Assembly (NCBI RefSeq): GCF_001883705.2
Contig: NZ_MDEQ02000004.1
Coordinates: 349,020 to 413,019, forward strand
Length of the DNA: 64,000 nt
Source: Burkholderia catarinensis
GTDB lineage: Bacteria; Pseudomonadota; Gammaproteobacteria; Burkholderiales; Burkholderiaceae
Direction of reading: 5' to 3'
Part shown: in pieces, positions 16,033-24,881 of the stretch
How positions within the stretch are numbered: position 1 is the stretch's first letter
Layout of the letters: every line of letters starts with the position of its first letter
Program-made: the position numbers and the translations under genes
The notes under the pieces: generated by a model
What the model saw: only the letters and a program-made list of their open reading frames with translations
What the model was told of the DNA's origin: nothing
Databases searched by the model: none

Positions 16033-16925
16033 CAGTGATTGATCTGTCGGCGCTTGATCCGCCGGATCTCGTCGAAACGCTCGACTTCGAGGAGCTGTAC
16101 CAGCGCAAGTTGGAGCACTTCAAGCGCATCTATCCGGATTGGACGGCTGCGCTCGAATCCGATCCGGTCGTCAAGGTGCTGGAGCTGGCCGCGTACGAGG
16201 ACGTTCGGTTTCGAGCGCGCGTCAATGACGCAGGTCGTGCCGTGCTGCTGGCGTATTCGACGGGCGGGGATCTTGAACACCTGGCGGTGCTCTGGAATTT
16301 GCAGCGGGAGATCGTGGACCCCGGTGATCCGGAGGCGCATCCGCCGGTTCCCGCGACAGTCGAGCGCGATGATCGCTTGCGGTTGCGCACGCAGATGGGT
16401 ATCGAGCGCGCGTCGACGGCCGGGCCGTTCGGCTCGTATCGGTCGTTCGCAATGGATGCGTCAGGGGACGTCGCCGACGTGCGCGTCGACCGTCCTGAGC
16501 CGGGCGTCGTGCGCGTGGTGGTGAAGTCGTATTCGAACGACGGGATCGCGAGTGCTGCATTGCTCGACACGGTGCGCCGTGCGCTTTCGCCGGAAGATCG
16601 CCGGCCGCTCAACGACACGCTGCTGGTCGTGGCCGCTCGACCGGTCAATTATTCGATCGTCGCGGACGTATACGTCGGTCGCGGGCCAGATCCGGGCGTT
16701 GTGCTCGCCGCGCGTCGGAAGGATCTCGACATCGCCATTGCTGCCGGCGAAGGCCTGCGTGTAGGCATGCCGCGATCGGCAGTTACCGGGGCGCTGCATC
16801 CGAAGGAATCGGGCGTTGTGCGTGTCGATCTGAAGCTGCCGGCAGCCGACGTTGTGTGCGCAATCGATCAGTTCGCGCGGTGCACGTCGATCGTGCTGAA
16901 CCCGAAGGTGAACGATGACGACTGA
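16029..16925 (+). CDS. J: baseplate assembly protein J
   Basis: A 298-residue P2 gpJ-type protein. It starts IDLSALDPPDLVETLDFEEL and carries the family's LAAYEDVRFRARVNDAGRAVLLAYSTGGDLEHLA block. It forms the baseplate periphery together with W and I. The start at 16029 overlaps the W stop and the end overlaps I by 11 bp, a typical W-J-I operon. Confidence 0.9.
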   Translation: MTVIDLSALDPPDLVETLDFEELYQRKLEHFKRIYPDWTAALESDPVVKVLELAAYEDVRFRARVNDAGRAVLLAYSTGGDLEHLAVLWNLQREIVDPGDPEAHPPVPATVERDDRLRLRTQMGIERASTAGPFGSYRSFAMDASGDVADVRVDRPEPGVVRVVVKSYSNDGIASAALLDTVRRALSPEDRRPLNDTLLVVAARPVNYSIVADVYVGRGPDPGVVLAARRKDLDIAIAAGEGLRVGMPRSAVTGALHPKESGVVRVDLKLPAADVVCAIDQFARCTSIVLNPKVNDDD

Positions 16926-17493
16926 AGCGCTGCTGCCAACAAACCAGACGACGCTCGAAGCGGCGCTCGCACAGGTGATGCGGCCGAGCGTCGATCCGGA
17001 CGTGATCCGTACGCTCTGGGATGCGGACCGCTGCCCGGCCGCATTCCTGCCGTGGCTTGCTTGGTCGCTCGCGGTCGACGGGTGGGAGTTGGCCGAATCC
17101 GAAGACGCTCGCCGCGCGCTGATCAAGTCGTCTCTAGCGATCTATCAGAAGAAGGGCACGCCGTGGGCGATCCGCGAGATCGTGCGGCGGCTCGGCTTCG
17201 GCGAGATCGACATTCAGGAGGGGCGGCAGATCAAACGCCGGGACGGGTCGTTCAAGCGTAACGGTCGGTATCTGCATGGCGGCTCGACGGCGTGGGCCGA
17301 GTACATCGTGACGCTGCGGCGGCCGGTGACGCGAGATCAGGGCGAGAACCTGAAGCGGGCAATCGAGCGCTACGCACCGGCCCGCAGCCGGCTCGCATGG
17401 CTCGACTTTTCTGAGGTTGCGATCCGACACAACGGTGTCGCGACGCGCAATGGTCAATTTACGCGAGGGGTGATCGGTACATGGCCAATCTGA
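16915..17493 (+). CDS. I: tail protein I
   Basis: A 192-residue P2 gpI-type baseplate/tail-fibre attachment protein. It shows CPAAFLPWLAWSLAVDGWELAESEDARR (the conserved LPWLAWALSVD motif) and IYQKKGTPWAIREIVRRLG. It links the fibre to the baseplate. It overlaps the fibre gene by 13 bp. Confidence 0.9.
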   Translation: MTTEALLPTNQTTLEAALAQVMRPSVDPDVIRTLWDADRCPAAFLPWLAWSLAVDGWELAESEDARRALIKSSLAIYQKKGTPWAIREIVRRLGFGEIDIQEGRQIKRRDGSFKRNGRYLHGGSTAWAEYIVTLRRPVTRDQGENLKRAIERYAPARSRLAWLDFSEVAIRHNGVATRNGQFTRGVIGTWPI

Positions 17494-19427
17494 AAGAAGA
17501 AAGTAAGTGGGAGGACGGGGTCTATCAGTTCGAGACGTCGGACCCCGTACAGGGTGGTCCCGATGGGGTCGACAACCTGCCGACAAAGCAACTTGGGAAT
17601 CGCACGCGCTACCTCAAGGATCGCGCGGACGCGGCCGACAAGGTCGTCGCGGGACTCGGCAGCGATAAGCTGGATAAGTCGGGTGGTGCGGTGTCGGGGG
17701 CGTTGCTTGGGAAGCCCGGCGCGATCACGGGAAACAATCCGAAGAACGTCGGGTATGCGTTCGACGCTGATCCCGATACGGGCATGTTCTCGCCGGCAGA
17801 TGGTCATCTTCAGCTCGGCGCGAACGGCGTGCCCTACGTTGTCATGCTCGGCAACAACCTGACGCTTGGCGCAGGCGGTTGGCTTTCGCTGATCTCGGGC
17901 GGTAAGGAACGTGGCCGCTTCACGCCCGAGGGGCGATTGCTTCTCGGCACGACGGCTGACAATGGTCGGGATGGTTTGCAGGTTGCCTACCGCGCTTCGT
18001 TTGCGAACGGCGTTCAAATTACCGGGATGGAAGGGCCCGATGGTGGGCATCTCCGTGCGACGGATGGCGATTATGGGGTGCTGCTGCGCCATGACGGCAC
18101 ATCCGCGTACTGGCTGCAGACGAAGAAGGGCGATCCGCTGGGCACCTGGAACACGTACCGTCCGTTTGCGTGGTCACTGGACACGGGTGTCGTCACGATC
18201 GACGGGACTGGTCTCGGTACGAAGGTCGGTGGGGATCTGTCCGTGGCACCGCAGGCCGCCGAAGGGCGAATCCGGGTGGGGGCGGCGAGCGGCTACTTCT
18301 ACGGCAATGCCGATTCGGCAGGTTGGTGGGGAGGCAACGCCGGGTCGTTCCAGTACTACGCGGCAGACGGATCGTTCCGCATCAACGGCAAGCCTGCATG
18401 GCATTCAGGCAACCTGACGCCACTGGATCTGAACAGTGGCGGGACCCTCAAGGGGGCGCTTTGGCTGGCTGCAGGGGCCCGGATTTACCTGTCGGAGGGC
18501 ACGCCTCAGAATCCGTCGCTGACGTTCGACAAGGACGGTGCACCTGACACGGGCATGTATCACATCACCGATGGTGAGTTCGGCGTGAGCTGCAATGGAT
18601 TGGTCAACGTACGGTTCACGGCCAACAAAGGCACGATCTTCGATCGTTCAGTGCAGGTTCCGACGCCTGCGGCCGGCGACCGGTCGAGCAATGCGGCGTC
18701 GACGGCTTTCGTCGTGGACGCGATCGCATCGGCGTCGATCGGGCAGATCATTTTCGAATCACGAACTGCGCCGCGCGCAGGCTGCCTTGTCCTGAACGGT
18801 GCGGTCCTGAATCGTGCCGACTATCCAGCGTTGTGGGCGTATGCCCAAGGTAGCGGCGCACTGGTCGAGGACAAGGATTGGGCGAACGGGAACTTCGGAT
18901 CATATTCGAACGGAGATGGGGCAACGACGTTCCGTATCCCCGAGTTTCGCGGTGAGGGTATTCGGTGTGCGGATGCGGGGCGCGGTGCCGATCCCGGCCG
19001 GCGAGTCGGGACGTGGCAGGACAGCCAGAACCGCTCGCACGCGCACGGTGCTTCGGCAAGTGCGGTCGGAGATCATGTGCACGGCGCCTGGACAGACACA
19101 CAGGGCTGGCACGGCCACCATGGCTCGACCGCAGGCGCGGGCGAGCACGCCCACCAACTGGATTACATCGTCCCGCAATATGGTGGTGACACTGACCGTG
19201 GCGGTGCTTCGAGCCTTTTCTCCATCGACAACACGGCGCAGCCGAATACGAGACCTGCCGGCAATCATGCGCACGTTTTCGATACCGACGGGTCGGGTAA
19301 CCACGCCCACAACGTCGGCATCGGTGGCGGTGGTGCACACGCCCACACGATCAGCATTGCAGCCGATGGTGGCGCAGAAGCGCGCATGCGCAACGTCGCG
19401 GTTCTCGCCATGATCCGCGCTTTCTAA
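17481..19427 (+). CDS. tail fibre protein with collar-type tip
   Basis: A 648-residue receptor-binding fibre. The N-terminus (KWEDGVYQFETSDPVQGGPDG) is a P2-type baseplate anchor. The middle has repeated shaft modules (for example DPDTGMFSPADGHLQLG and later DKDGAPDTGMYHITDGEFG). The C-terminus is a phage tail collar-like domain (GQIIFESRTAPRAGCLVLNGA) followed by six His motifs (GDHVHG, GWHGHH, GEHAHQ, GNHAHV, GNHAHN, GAHAHT) that commonly bind metal along trimeric tips. It decides host range. The gene after it is its assembly chaperone. Confidence 0.88.
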   Translation: MANLKEESKWEDGVYQFETSDPVQGGPDGVDNLPTKQLGNRTRYLKDRADAADKVVAGLGSDKLDKSGGAVSGALLGKPGAITGNNPKNVGYAFDADPDTGMFSPADGHLQLGANGVPYVVMLGNNLTLGAGGWLSLISGGKERGRFTPEGRLLLGTTADNGRDGLQVAYRASFANGVQITGMEGPDGGHLRATDGDYGVLLRHDGTSAYWLQTKKGDPLGTWNTYRPFAWSLDTGVVTIDGTGLGTKVGGDLSVAPQAAEGRIRVGAASGYFYGNADSAGWWGGNAGSFQYYAADGSFRINGKPAWHSGNLTPLDLNSGGTLKGALWLAAGARIYLSEGTPQNPSLTFDKDGAPDTGMYHITDGEFGVSCNGLVNVRFTANKGTIFDRSVQVPTPAAGDRSSNAASTAFVVDAIASASIGQIIFESRTAPRAGCLVLNGAVLNRADYPALWAYAQGSGALVEDKDWANGNFGSYSNGDGATTFRIPEFRGEGIRCADAGRGADPGRRVGTWQDSQNRSHAHGASASAVGDHVHGAWTDTQGWHGHHGSTAGAGEHAHQLDYIVPQYGGDTDRGGASSLFSIDNTAQPNTRPAGNHAHVFDTDGSGNHAHNVGIGGGGAHAHTISIAADGGAEARMRNVAVLAMIRAF

Positions 19428-19442
19428 CTGACGAGGTACAGG

Positions 19443-20195
19443 ATGCTTTGCAATCAATTCGATAGCCTGACCGGGCAATACGTCGTGAGCTTTCTCGCGG
19501 ATATCGACCCGATGAATTCCGGCCGGTATCTGATTCCCGCCTTCTGCACGCTCGAACCGCTGCCCGAGCGTGCGCCGTGCACCTGGCCGTTCTGGCGTGA
19601 CGAAAAATGGCAGATGTTGCCGGACTATCGTGGCATTCGCCTCTATCGCACCGAGTCGGGCGCTACCGCTGAGATCACTGTCGCCGGCGTGACGCCGGAA
19701 GACGTGGGGCTGACCGAAGTGCCACGCCCGTCCGATGCGCACGTGTGGCGAGACGGCACATGGACTATCGACGAGCAGATCGTCGCAGACAAGGCGCGCG
19801 AAGCTGCCATGAATGACTTCTTCGCGCGGCTGGAGAAAGCCCGGCGGCAGAACCTTGGCAAATCGGATGCCCGGATCACGGGGCGACTGTCCGATCTCGA
19901 GGCCGCGACGTTCGACGCGTGGGCCGACTACCAGATGGCCCTGTCCGGCGTCGTCGATTCTCCGGCGTTTCCGAATGACATCGTCTGGCCGGCCGAACCC
20001 GACCCGCAGGCGATTCTCGTGAAAGTCGAGACCGAACGCGCCGAGAAAGCGGCGCGTGAGGCTGAGGAGGCAGCGCAGCGCGAGGCTGCGGCGAAGCAGG
20101 CGGAAGCGGATCGCGCTGCGGCCGAGGCCGCGACGCCGGATCGTGTCGTCGAAGCGGAGCCGCCGCCTGACTCGGACAAGCCTGTCGAAAAGTAA
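19443..20195 (+). CDS. tail fibre assembly chaperone
   Basis: A 250-residue fibre assembly protein, longer than P2 gpG. Its body has PCTWPFWRDEKWQMLPDYRG and HVWRDGTWTIDEQ, typical of the family. The last 60 residues are an Ala/Glu-rich coiled coil (ERAEKAAREAEEAAQREAAA). The coiled-coil tail is an addition to the usual architecture. The TAA stop is embedded in a copy of the dispersed motif (20189-20201), 33 bp before a terminator. Confidence 0.8.
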   Translation: MLCNQFDSLTGQYVVSFLADIDPMNSGRYLIPAFCTLEPLPERAPCTWPFWRDEKWQMLPDYRGIRLYRTESGATAEITVAGVTPEDVGLTEVPRPSDAHVWRDGTWTIDEQIVADKAREAAMNDFFARLEKARRQNLGKSDARITGRLSDLEAATFDAWADYQMALSGVVDSPAFPNDIVWPAEPDPQAILVKVETERAEKAAREAEEAAQREAAAKQAEADRAAAEAATPDRVVEAEPPPDSDKPVEK

Positions 20196-20228
20196 CTTTG
20201 CCGACGCAGCCCGCGTCGTTTCAATTCC

Positions 20229-20254
20229 AGCCGCTCCGATGAGCGGCTTTTTTT
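20229..20254 (+). terminator. terminator after fibre assembly gene
   Basis: AGCCGCTC (20229-20236), loop CGAT, GAGCGGCT (20241-20248), then a T-run. It closes the V to fibre operon. Confidence 0.9.
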
Positions 20255-20270
20255 ATTTCCGGAGATCCGC

Positions 20271-21440
20271 ATGGCAGCGACTTCCTTTTTTCACGGCATC
20301 ACGACGACCATCGTCGACAGTGGCCCGCGCACGATCGCGGTGCCGTCGTCGTCGGTCGTTGGCATGACCGACACTTACACGCCCGGTCCCGAGCTTGCGC
20401 AGCCGAACGTGCCGGTGCAGTTGACGAGCTATCGCGAGGCGGTGCAGGCGTTCGGCGAAAGCAGTCCGATCGCGCGAGCGGCCCGCGCGATCTACGCGCA
20501 GAGCAGCGCGGTCGTCATCGCGGTCGGTGTGCCGGCAGCGGCCGACGCGGCGCAGCTCACGTCGGCGATCATCGGCGGCGTCTCGGCCGGCGGCGCACGC
20601 ACCGGCATGCAGGCGCTGCTCGATGCGAAGTCTCGCTTCAATGCGCAGCCGCGCCTTCTGATCGCGCCCGGCCACACGTCGAAGCAACCCGTCGCAACGG
20701 CGGCGGATTCGCTCGCCGGCAAACTGCGTGCGGTTGCAGTGATCGATGGCCCGAACGCAGACGACGAGGCAGCGATCGCGTACGCGAAGAATTTCGGCAG
20801 CAAGCGCCTCTACATGGTCGACCCCGGCGCGAAGGCATGGGACAACGCGACGAACGGCGAGATCTCGCTGCCGGCGTCGACGTATGCCGCAGGGCTGTTC
20901 TGTCAGACCGACGCGAAGATCGGCTTCTGGGCGTCGCCGTCGAACAAGGAGATCGTCGAGATCACGGGCACGGGCCGGCCGATCGAATACCTCGACGGTG
21001 ACGAGACGTGTCGCGCGAACCTGCTGAACAACGCGAACATCACGACGATCATTCGTGACGGCGGGTTCCGCCTGTGGGGGAACCGCACGCTGTCGGCCGA
21101 TCCGAAATGGAAGTTCGTCACGCGCGTGCGCACGCTCGACATCGTGATGGACGCGGTGCAGGCCGGCCACAAGTGGGCGGTCGATCGCGGCATCACGACG
21201 ACGTACGTTAGCGACGTGACCGAGGGGCTGCGGGATTTCATGCGCGACCTGAAGCGACAGGGTGCAGTGATCAACTTCGAGGTCTACCCGGACCCGGAGC
21301 TGAACACGGCGAGCCAGCTCGAAGACGGCAAGGTGTACTGGAACATTCGCTTCACGGATGTCCCGCCGGCCGAGAACCCGATTTTCCGCTTCGAAGTCAC
21401 GAACCAGTGGCTGACCGAAGTGTTGGATAACCAGATCTAA
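20271..21440 (+). CDS. FI: tail sheath protein FI
   Basis: A 389-residue P2 FI-type contractile sheath (P2: 396). It shows FFHGITTTIVDSGPRTI at the N-terminus, SSPIARAARAIYAQ and WAVDRGITTTYVSDVTEGL. It contracts to drive the tube into the cell. It begins a new transcript after the terminator at 20229-20254, with FII following 10 bp later. Confidence 0.93.
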   Translation: MAATSFFHGITTTIVDSGPRTIAVPSSSVVGMTDTYTPGPELAQPNVPVQLTSYREAVQAFGESSPIARAARAIYAQSSAVVIAVGVPAAADAAQLTSAIIGGVSAGGARTGMQALLDAKSRFNAQPRLLIAPGHTSKQPVATAADSLAGKLRAVAVIDGPNADDEAAIAYAKNFGSKRLYMVDPGAKAWDNATNGEISLPASTYAAGLFCQTDAKIGFWASPSNKEIVEITGTGRPIEYLDGDETCRANLLNNANITTIIRDGGFRLWGNRTLSADPKWKFVTRVRTLDIVMDAVQAGHKWAVDRGITTTYVSDVTEGLRDFMRDLKRQGAVINFEVYPDPELNTASQLEDGKVYWNIRFTDVPPAENPIFRFEVTNQWLTEVLDNQI

Positions 21441-21450
21441 GGGAGGGGCG

Positions 21451-21954
21451 ATGATTCCGGAAACTCTGTACAACTGCAACACGTTCGTCGACGGACGTAG
21501 CTACGCGGGGCGCGCGACGAGCATGACGCCCCCGAAGCTGAAAATCAAGACTGACGACTACCGCGCGGGCGGGATGGACGCGACGGTCAAGGTCGATCAG
21601 GGTATGGAAGCGCTCGACGCGTCGTTTGCTATGGCGACGATGGAGTATGAGGTGCTGCGGTTCTTCGGGCTGGTCGATCAGGGCGCGTTCAATGGCGTAT
21701 TTCGCTCGGTCTTCATGGACCGCCGTGGCAAGACGAAGAAAGTTGCTGTCTACCTGCGTGGCATGCTGTACGAAGTCGATCCGGGCGACTGGAAGCCGGG
21801 CGACAAGGTCGAAGCAAAATTTAGCGTGTCGTGCGATTACTACAAGCTGGAGATCGACGGCGCGATCGTGCATGAGATCGACGTCTTCGCGTGCAAGCGC
21901 GTGATCAACGGCGTTGATCAGCTCGCCGAAGTCCGTAAGGGACTCGGCATGTAA
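21451..21954 (+). CDS. FII: tail tube protein FII
   Basis: A 167-residue P2 FII-type major tail tube protein. It shows IPETLYNCNTFVDGRSYAGR and AGGMDATVKVDQGMEALDAS, and ends YYKLEIDGAIVHEIDVFACK. It polymerises inside the sheath. A dispersed motif and a terminator follow within 25-70 bp. Confidence 0.93.
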   Translation: MIPETLYNCNTFVDGRSYAGRATSMTPPKLKIKTDDYRAGGMDATVKVDQGMEALDASFAMATMEYEVLRFFGLVDQGAFNGVFRSVFMDRRGKTKKVAVYLRGMLYEVDPGDWKPGDKVEAKFSVSCDYYKLEIDGAIVHEIDVFACKRVINGVDQLAEVRKGLGM

Positions 21955-21996
21955 CCGTCATTCGACGGACACGCAGCAAAGTTACTTTATTCAATC

Positions 21997-22024
21997 AATG
22001 GCGAGCCGACGGCTCGCCATTTTT
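21997..22024 (+). terminator. terminator after tail tube gene
   Basis: AATGGCGAGCC (21997-22007), loop GAC, GGCTCGCCATT (22011-22021) and Ts. A dispersed-motif copy (21977-21989) lies 8 bp before it. Confidence 0.88.
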
Positions 22025-22040
22025 CATTTCAGGATTCGCA

Positions 22041-22343
22041 ATGGAAAAGGTCACGATCAAGCTCGACTATCCGATCAATCTCAACGGCGTCCAGTGCGAC
22101 ACCTTCACGATGCGCCGCCCGAAGGTGCGCGACATGCGCGGTGCGCAGAAGCTCGCGCCGAACGATACGGAGGAGCAGGAGCTGATCCTGTTCGCATCGC
22201 TCGCCGAAGTTGCGCCGAGCGATCTCGATGCGATGGATATGGCCGATTACGAGCGCGTGCAGGACGCCTACTACTCCTTTCGACCCGTACGCAAAACTGG
22301 ACCGAAAAACGCTGAAGGCGCTGGCGAATCGGCTGGTGCGTGA
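22041..22343 (+). CDS. E: tail assembly chaperone E (zero-frame product)
   Basis: A 100-residue P2 gpE-type chaperone that coats the tape measure during tail assembly. It shows PINLNGVQCDTFTMRRPKVRD and ELILFASLAEVAPSDLDAMDMADYERVQ. P2-like phages also make a frameshifted E+E' product. Here the E' frame (22279-22413) overlaps the end of E. The last 20 or so residues of E (PVRKTGPKNAEGAGESAGA) are low in complexity, as expected for the short form. Confidence 0.85.
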   Translation: MEKVTIKLDYPINLNGVQCDTFTMRRPKVRDMRGAQKLAPNDTEEQELILFASLAEVAPSDLDAMDMADYERVQDAYYSFRPVRKTGPKNAEGAGESAGA

Positions 22344-22413
22344 ATACGGCATGTCGCCGACGTCGATCGACGAGATGACGGTCGACGACATGCTCTGGTG
22401 GTTGACGGATTGA
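22279..22413 (+). CDS. E': E' extension, reached by programmed frameshift
   Basis: An open frame that continues gpE after a shift and ends LVREYGMSPTSIDEMTVDDMLWWLTD. It follows E in the +1 (equivalently -2) frame. A UUU C sequence at 22278-22281, followed by the Arg codon CGA, allows tRNA-Phe to slip from UUU to UUC and join DAYYSF to DPYAKL. The canonical -1 frame closes at 22315. The fused protein would be about 123 residues. No clear ribosome site starts E' alone. Confidence 0.6.
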   Translation, partial: FDPYAKLDRKTLKALANRLVREYGMSPTSIDEMTVDDMLWWLTD

Positions 22414-22423
22414 GGGAGCCGAG

Positions 22424-24871
22424 ATGGCGAAAGACTTAGCGCTTGGCATCGTGATCGGCGGTGCCGTGTCGGCGACGTTCGGGAAGGCGATCACCGATAC
22501 GTCGTCGAAGATCGATGCGATGAAGAAGCGGGCGAGCGACTCGCGGCTCTGGCAGCGCCAGATCGGCGAGACGATGCGCCTGCAGGACGAGTTCCGCCGG
22601 CTGCACTTGGCGGGCGACAGCGCGGCAGATGGTATCCGTCGCAAGCTGGAGGCCAATCTGAAAGCGCTGCGTGACGCCGGCATCGAGGTCGACCGGCTCG
22701 ATCGCGCGTATGCGCGGCTCGGCCGGACGGCTCGGGGGCTGGATTTGAAGGCATCCGGACACGAGCGGCTGGCTGCCGGGCAAGAAGCCGGGCGTGGCGT
22801 GATCGGTGACGCGATGAAGCTGACGGCGGCGGTCGCGGTGCCAGCGACGATCGCTGCGAACTATCAGGCGATCATCCGCGACATCGCGATCAAGGCCGGC
22901 ATCGCGCGCACGCAGGAAGAGGCGGCGATGGGCGCGCGTATTCGACGCGACGCCGGGGCGAACGGCATCGGCCGCAACGAGCTGGCTGATGCCGTCAACC
23001 AGATGGTCGCGGGCGGTATGGATCTCGGGAAGGCGCTCAACTTCGCGCCGCTGGTCGCGAAATTCTCGATCGGCCAAGGGGCGACGACGGTCGAGACCGC
23101 GAAGATGATCCAAGCGCTGCAGCAAAACGCGGAGATCGTCGACCCGCGCCAGATGTCGAAGGCGCTCGAAGCGATCGCGTATCTGGGCAAGGAAGGGTCG
23201 TTCGAGTCCGTCGACATGGCGCGGTGGTTCCCGGTGCTGCTCGCGGAGATGAAGAAGATCGGCATTACGGGGCAGGACTCGGTGACGCAGCTCGGGGCCA
23301 TGCTGCAGGTGCAGATGAAGACGGCCGGCAGCTCCGACGAAGCGGCGAACAACCTGAAAAACTGGTTCTCGAAGATCGGTTCCGGAGAGACCGAGCGCAA
23401 CTATGCGAAGGCCGGCGTCGACTATCAGGCCAAGATGCGCGAGGCGATCGGCAAGGGGTGGTCGACGCTGGAGGCGTCATTCGTGCTCGCCCGCGCGTAC
23501 ATCGAGCGGGTCGACCCGGCCAAGGCGAAGCAGCTCGCGACAGCGGCGAAGCAGTTCAATTCGGAGATGGACCCGGCCAAGCGTCAGACGCAGATGGCCG
23601 CGTTCGCCGAGACAATGAAGACGGGCGATCTGTTCAATGACATGCAGGTCAAGGCGGCGCTGACGGCCTACATGCAGAACGCCGAGCTGTATTCGAGCCT
23701 GAAGCGAAACGCGCAGCAGGCGAGCGGTGAAATCCAGAAGGATCTGGAGGCGCGGCGCGAGACGTCCAAACAGGTCTGGAGCGAGGTCGGGCAGCAATGG
23801 GACGACGCGATGCGCAGCATCGGCGACGCGCTGCGTCCGATCACGGATCGCGTTGGCGATGCTGCGAAGGGGGCCGGGAGCGGTATTCGGTCCGCAGCGG
23901 ATAGCGCTCCGAAGGCGACAGCTGCTGTCGTCGGCATTGCCGGCACGGTTCTCGCGGTGCGCGGAGCAAAGGCACTTTGGGGCATCGGGCGTGGCTTGTT
24001 CGATATCGCGCGCGGCACGCTGCTGGCGCGTGGTGGTGGTCGAGGGGCCGCAGGGAGGACGGGGGCTGCGGGTGGGGCGGTCGGGCGTGCGTTGGATGCG
24101 CTTGGCGGGGCGGCCGGTGCTGCCGGTGCCGCTGGTGGCGTGCAGCGCGTGTTCGTCGTGAACATGCCCGGCGGTGGCTTCGATGGTGGTGGGCTTGGCG
24201 ACCTGGGGGGGGGTGGGCGAGCCGCGCGTCGAGCTGCGCGTCGTGCGGCAGCTCGGGCGGGGCGAATCGGGAGGATCTTCAACGCGGGACGTGCTTTATT
24301 CGGTCGGGTTGCGCCGTGGGCAGGGAAGCTGGCCGTGGCGGGGACCGTGCTGAAGTTTGGCCTTGCGGCTCGCGAAGCGTACGCCGTCGCGTCGAGCACC
24401 GATACGAATGAGCGGAAGGCCACCCGGTTCGCCGGCATCGCCGGCAGTCTCGCGGGTGGCGTGATCGGCGCGAAGGTCGGGGCGACGATCGGAGCGCTCG
24501 GCGGGCCGATCGGATCGGCCGTCGTCGGCGTGCTTGGCGGGGCACTCGGGACGTTTGTGGGCGACAAGGCACTGAGCGCCATCGCGAGCAAGTTTCTGGG
24601 CCAGAAGCCCGATGAGACGCCCGCGAACGCCGAAGCGGCTGCCAAGGCGGCGAAGGCTGCAGAGACTCCGGCGGCAGATGCCCGCTTCGGGCCGCGTATC
24701 GATCAAAAGAACACGTTTGCGCCAGTCTTCAACGTGAAGATCGAAGCGAGCGATACCGACATGGCTAACAAGTTTCTCGCGCAGGTCAGTCCGCAGTTGA
24801 CGCGGATGATGGAGGAGCAGCAGCGCAAGACGAACAGTCGAACGGCAATGTTCGACGCGCCGCATATGTAA
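22424..24871 (+). CDS. T: tail tape measure protein T
   Basis: An 815-residue P2 gpT-type tape measure; length sets tail length. The N-terminal region is helical (DALGIVIGGA, ATFGKAITDTSSKID). The middle carries the conserved tape measure core (AYLGKEGSFESVDMARWFPVL, LGAMLQVQMKTAGSSDEAANNLKNW). Hydrophobic glycine-rich segments follow (about 505-520, 640-660 and 690-720) that could span membrane during DNA entry. It follows E/E' as in P2. Confidence 0.92.
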   Translation: MAKDLALGIVIGGAVSATFGKAITDTSSKIDAMKKRASDSRLWQRQIGETMRLQDEFRRLHLAGDSAADGIRRKLEANLKALRDAGIEVDRLDRAYARLGRTARGLDLKASGHERLAAGQEAGRGVIGDAMKLTAAVAVPATIAANYQAIIRDIAIKAGIARTQEEAAMGARIRRDAGANGIGRNELADAVNQMVAGGMDLGKALNFAPLVAKFSIGQGATTVETAKMIQALQQNAEIVDPRQMSKALEAIAYLGKEGSFESVDMARWFPVLLAEMKKIGITGQDSVTQLGAMLQVQMKTAGSSDEAANNLKNWFSKIGSGETERNYAKAGVDYQAKMREAIGKGWSTLEASFVLARAYIERVDPAKAKQLATAAKQFNSEMDPAKRQTQMAAFAETMKTGDLFNDMQVKAALTAYMQNAELYSSLKRNAQQASGEIQKDLEARRETSKQVWSEVGQQWDDAMRSIGDALRPITDRVGDAAKGAGSGIRSAADSAPKATAAVVGIAGTVLAVRGAKALWGIGRGLFDIARGTLLARGGGRGAAGRTGAAGGAVGRALDALGGAAGAAGAAGGVQRVFVVNMPGGGFDGGGLGDLGGGGRAARRAARRAAARAGRIGRIFNAGRALFGRVAPWAGKLAVAGTVLKFGLAAREAYAVASSTDTNERKATRFAGIAGSLAGGVIGAKVGATIGALGGPIGSAVVGVLGGALGTFVGDKALSAIASKFLGQKPDETPANAEAAAKAAKAAETPAADARFGPRIDQKNTFAPVFNVKIEASDTDMANKFLAQVSPQLTRMMEEQQRKTNSRTAMFDAPHM

Positions 24872-24881
24872 GGGAGGTGCT

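Noticed and set aside
22262..22315. Canonical -1 frameshift for E'
   Set aside because: The -1 frame ends at 22315 after a short meaningless tail; only the +1 frame has an E'-like end.
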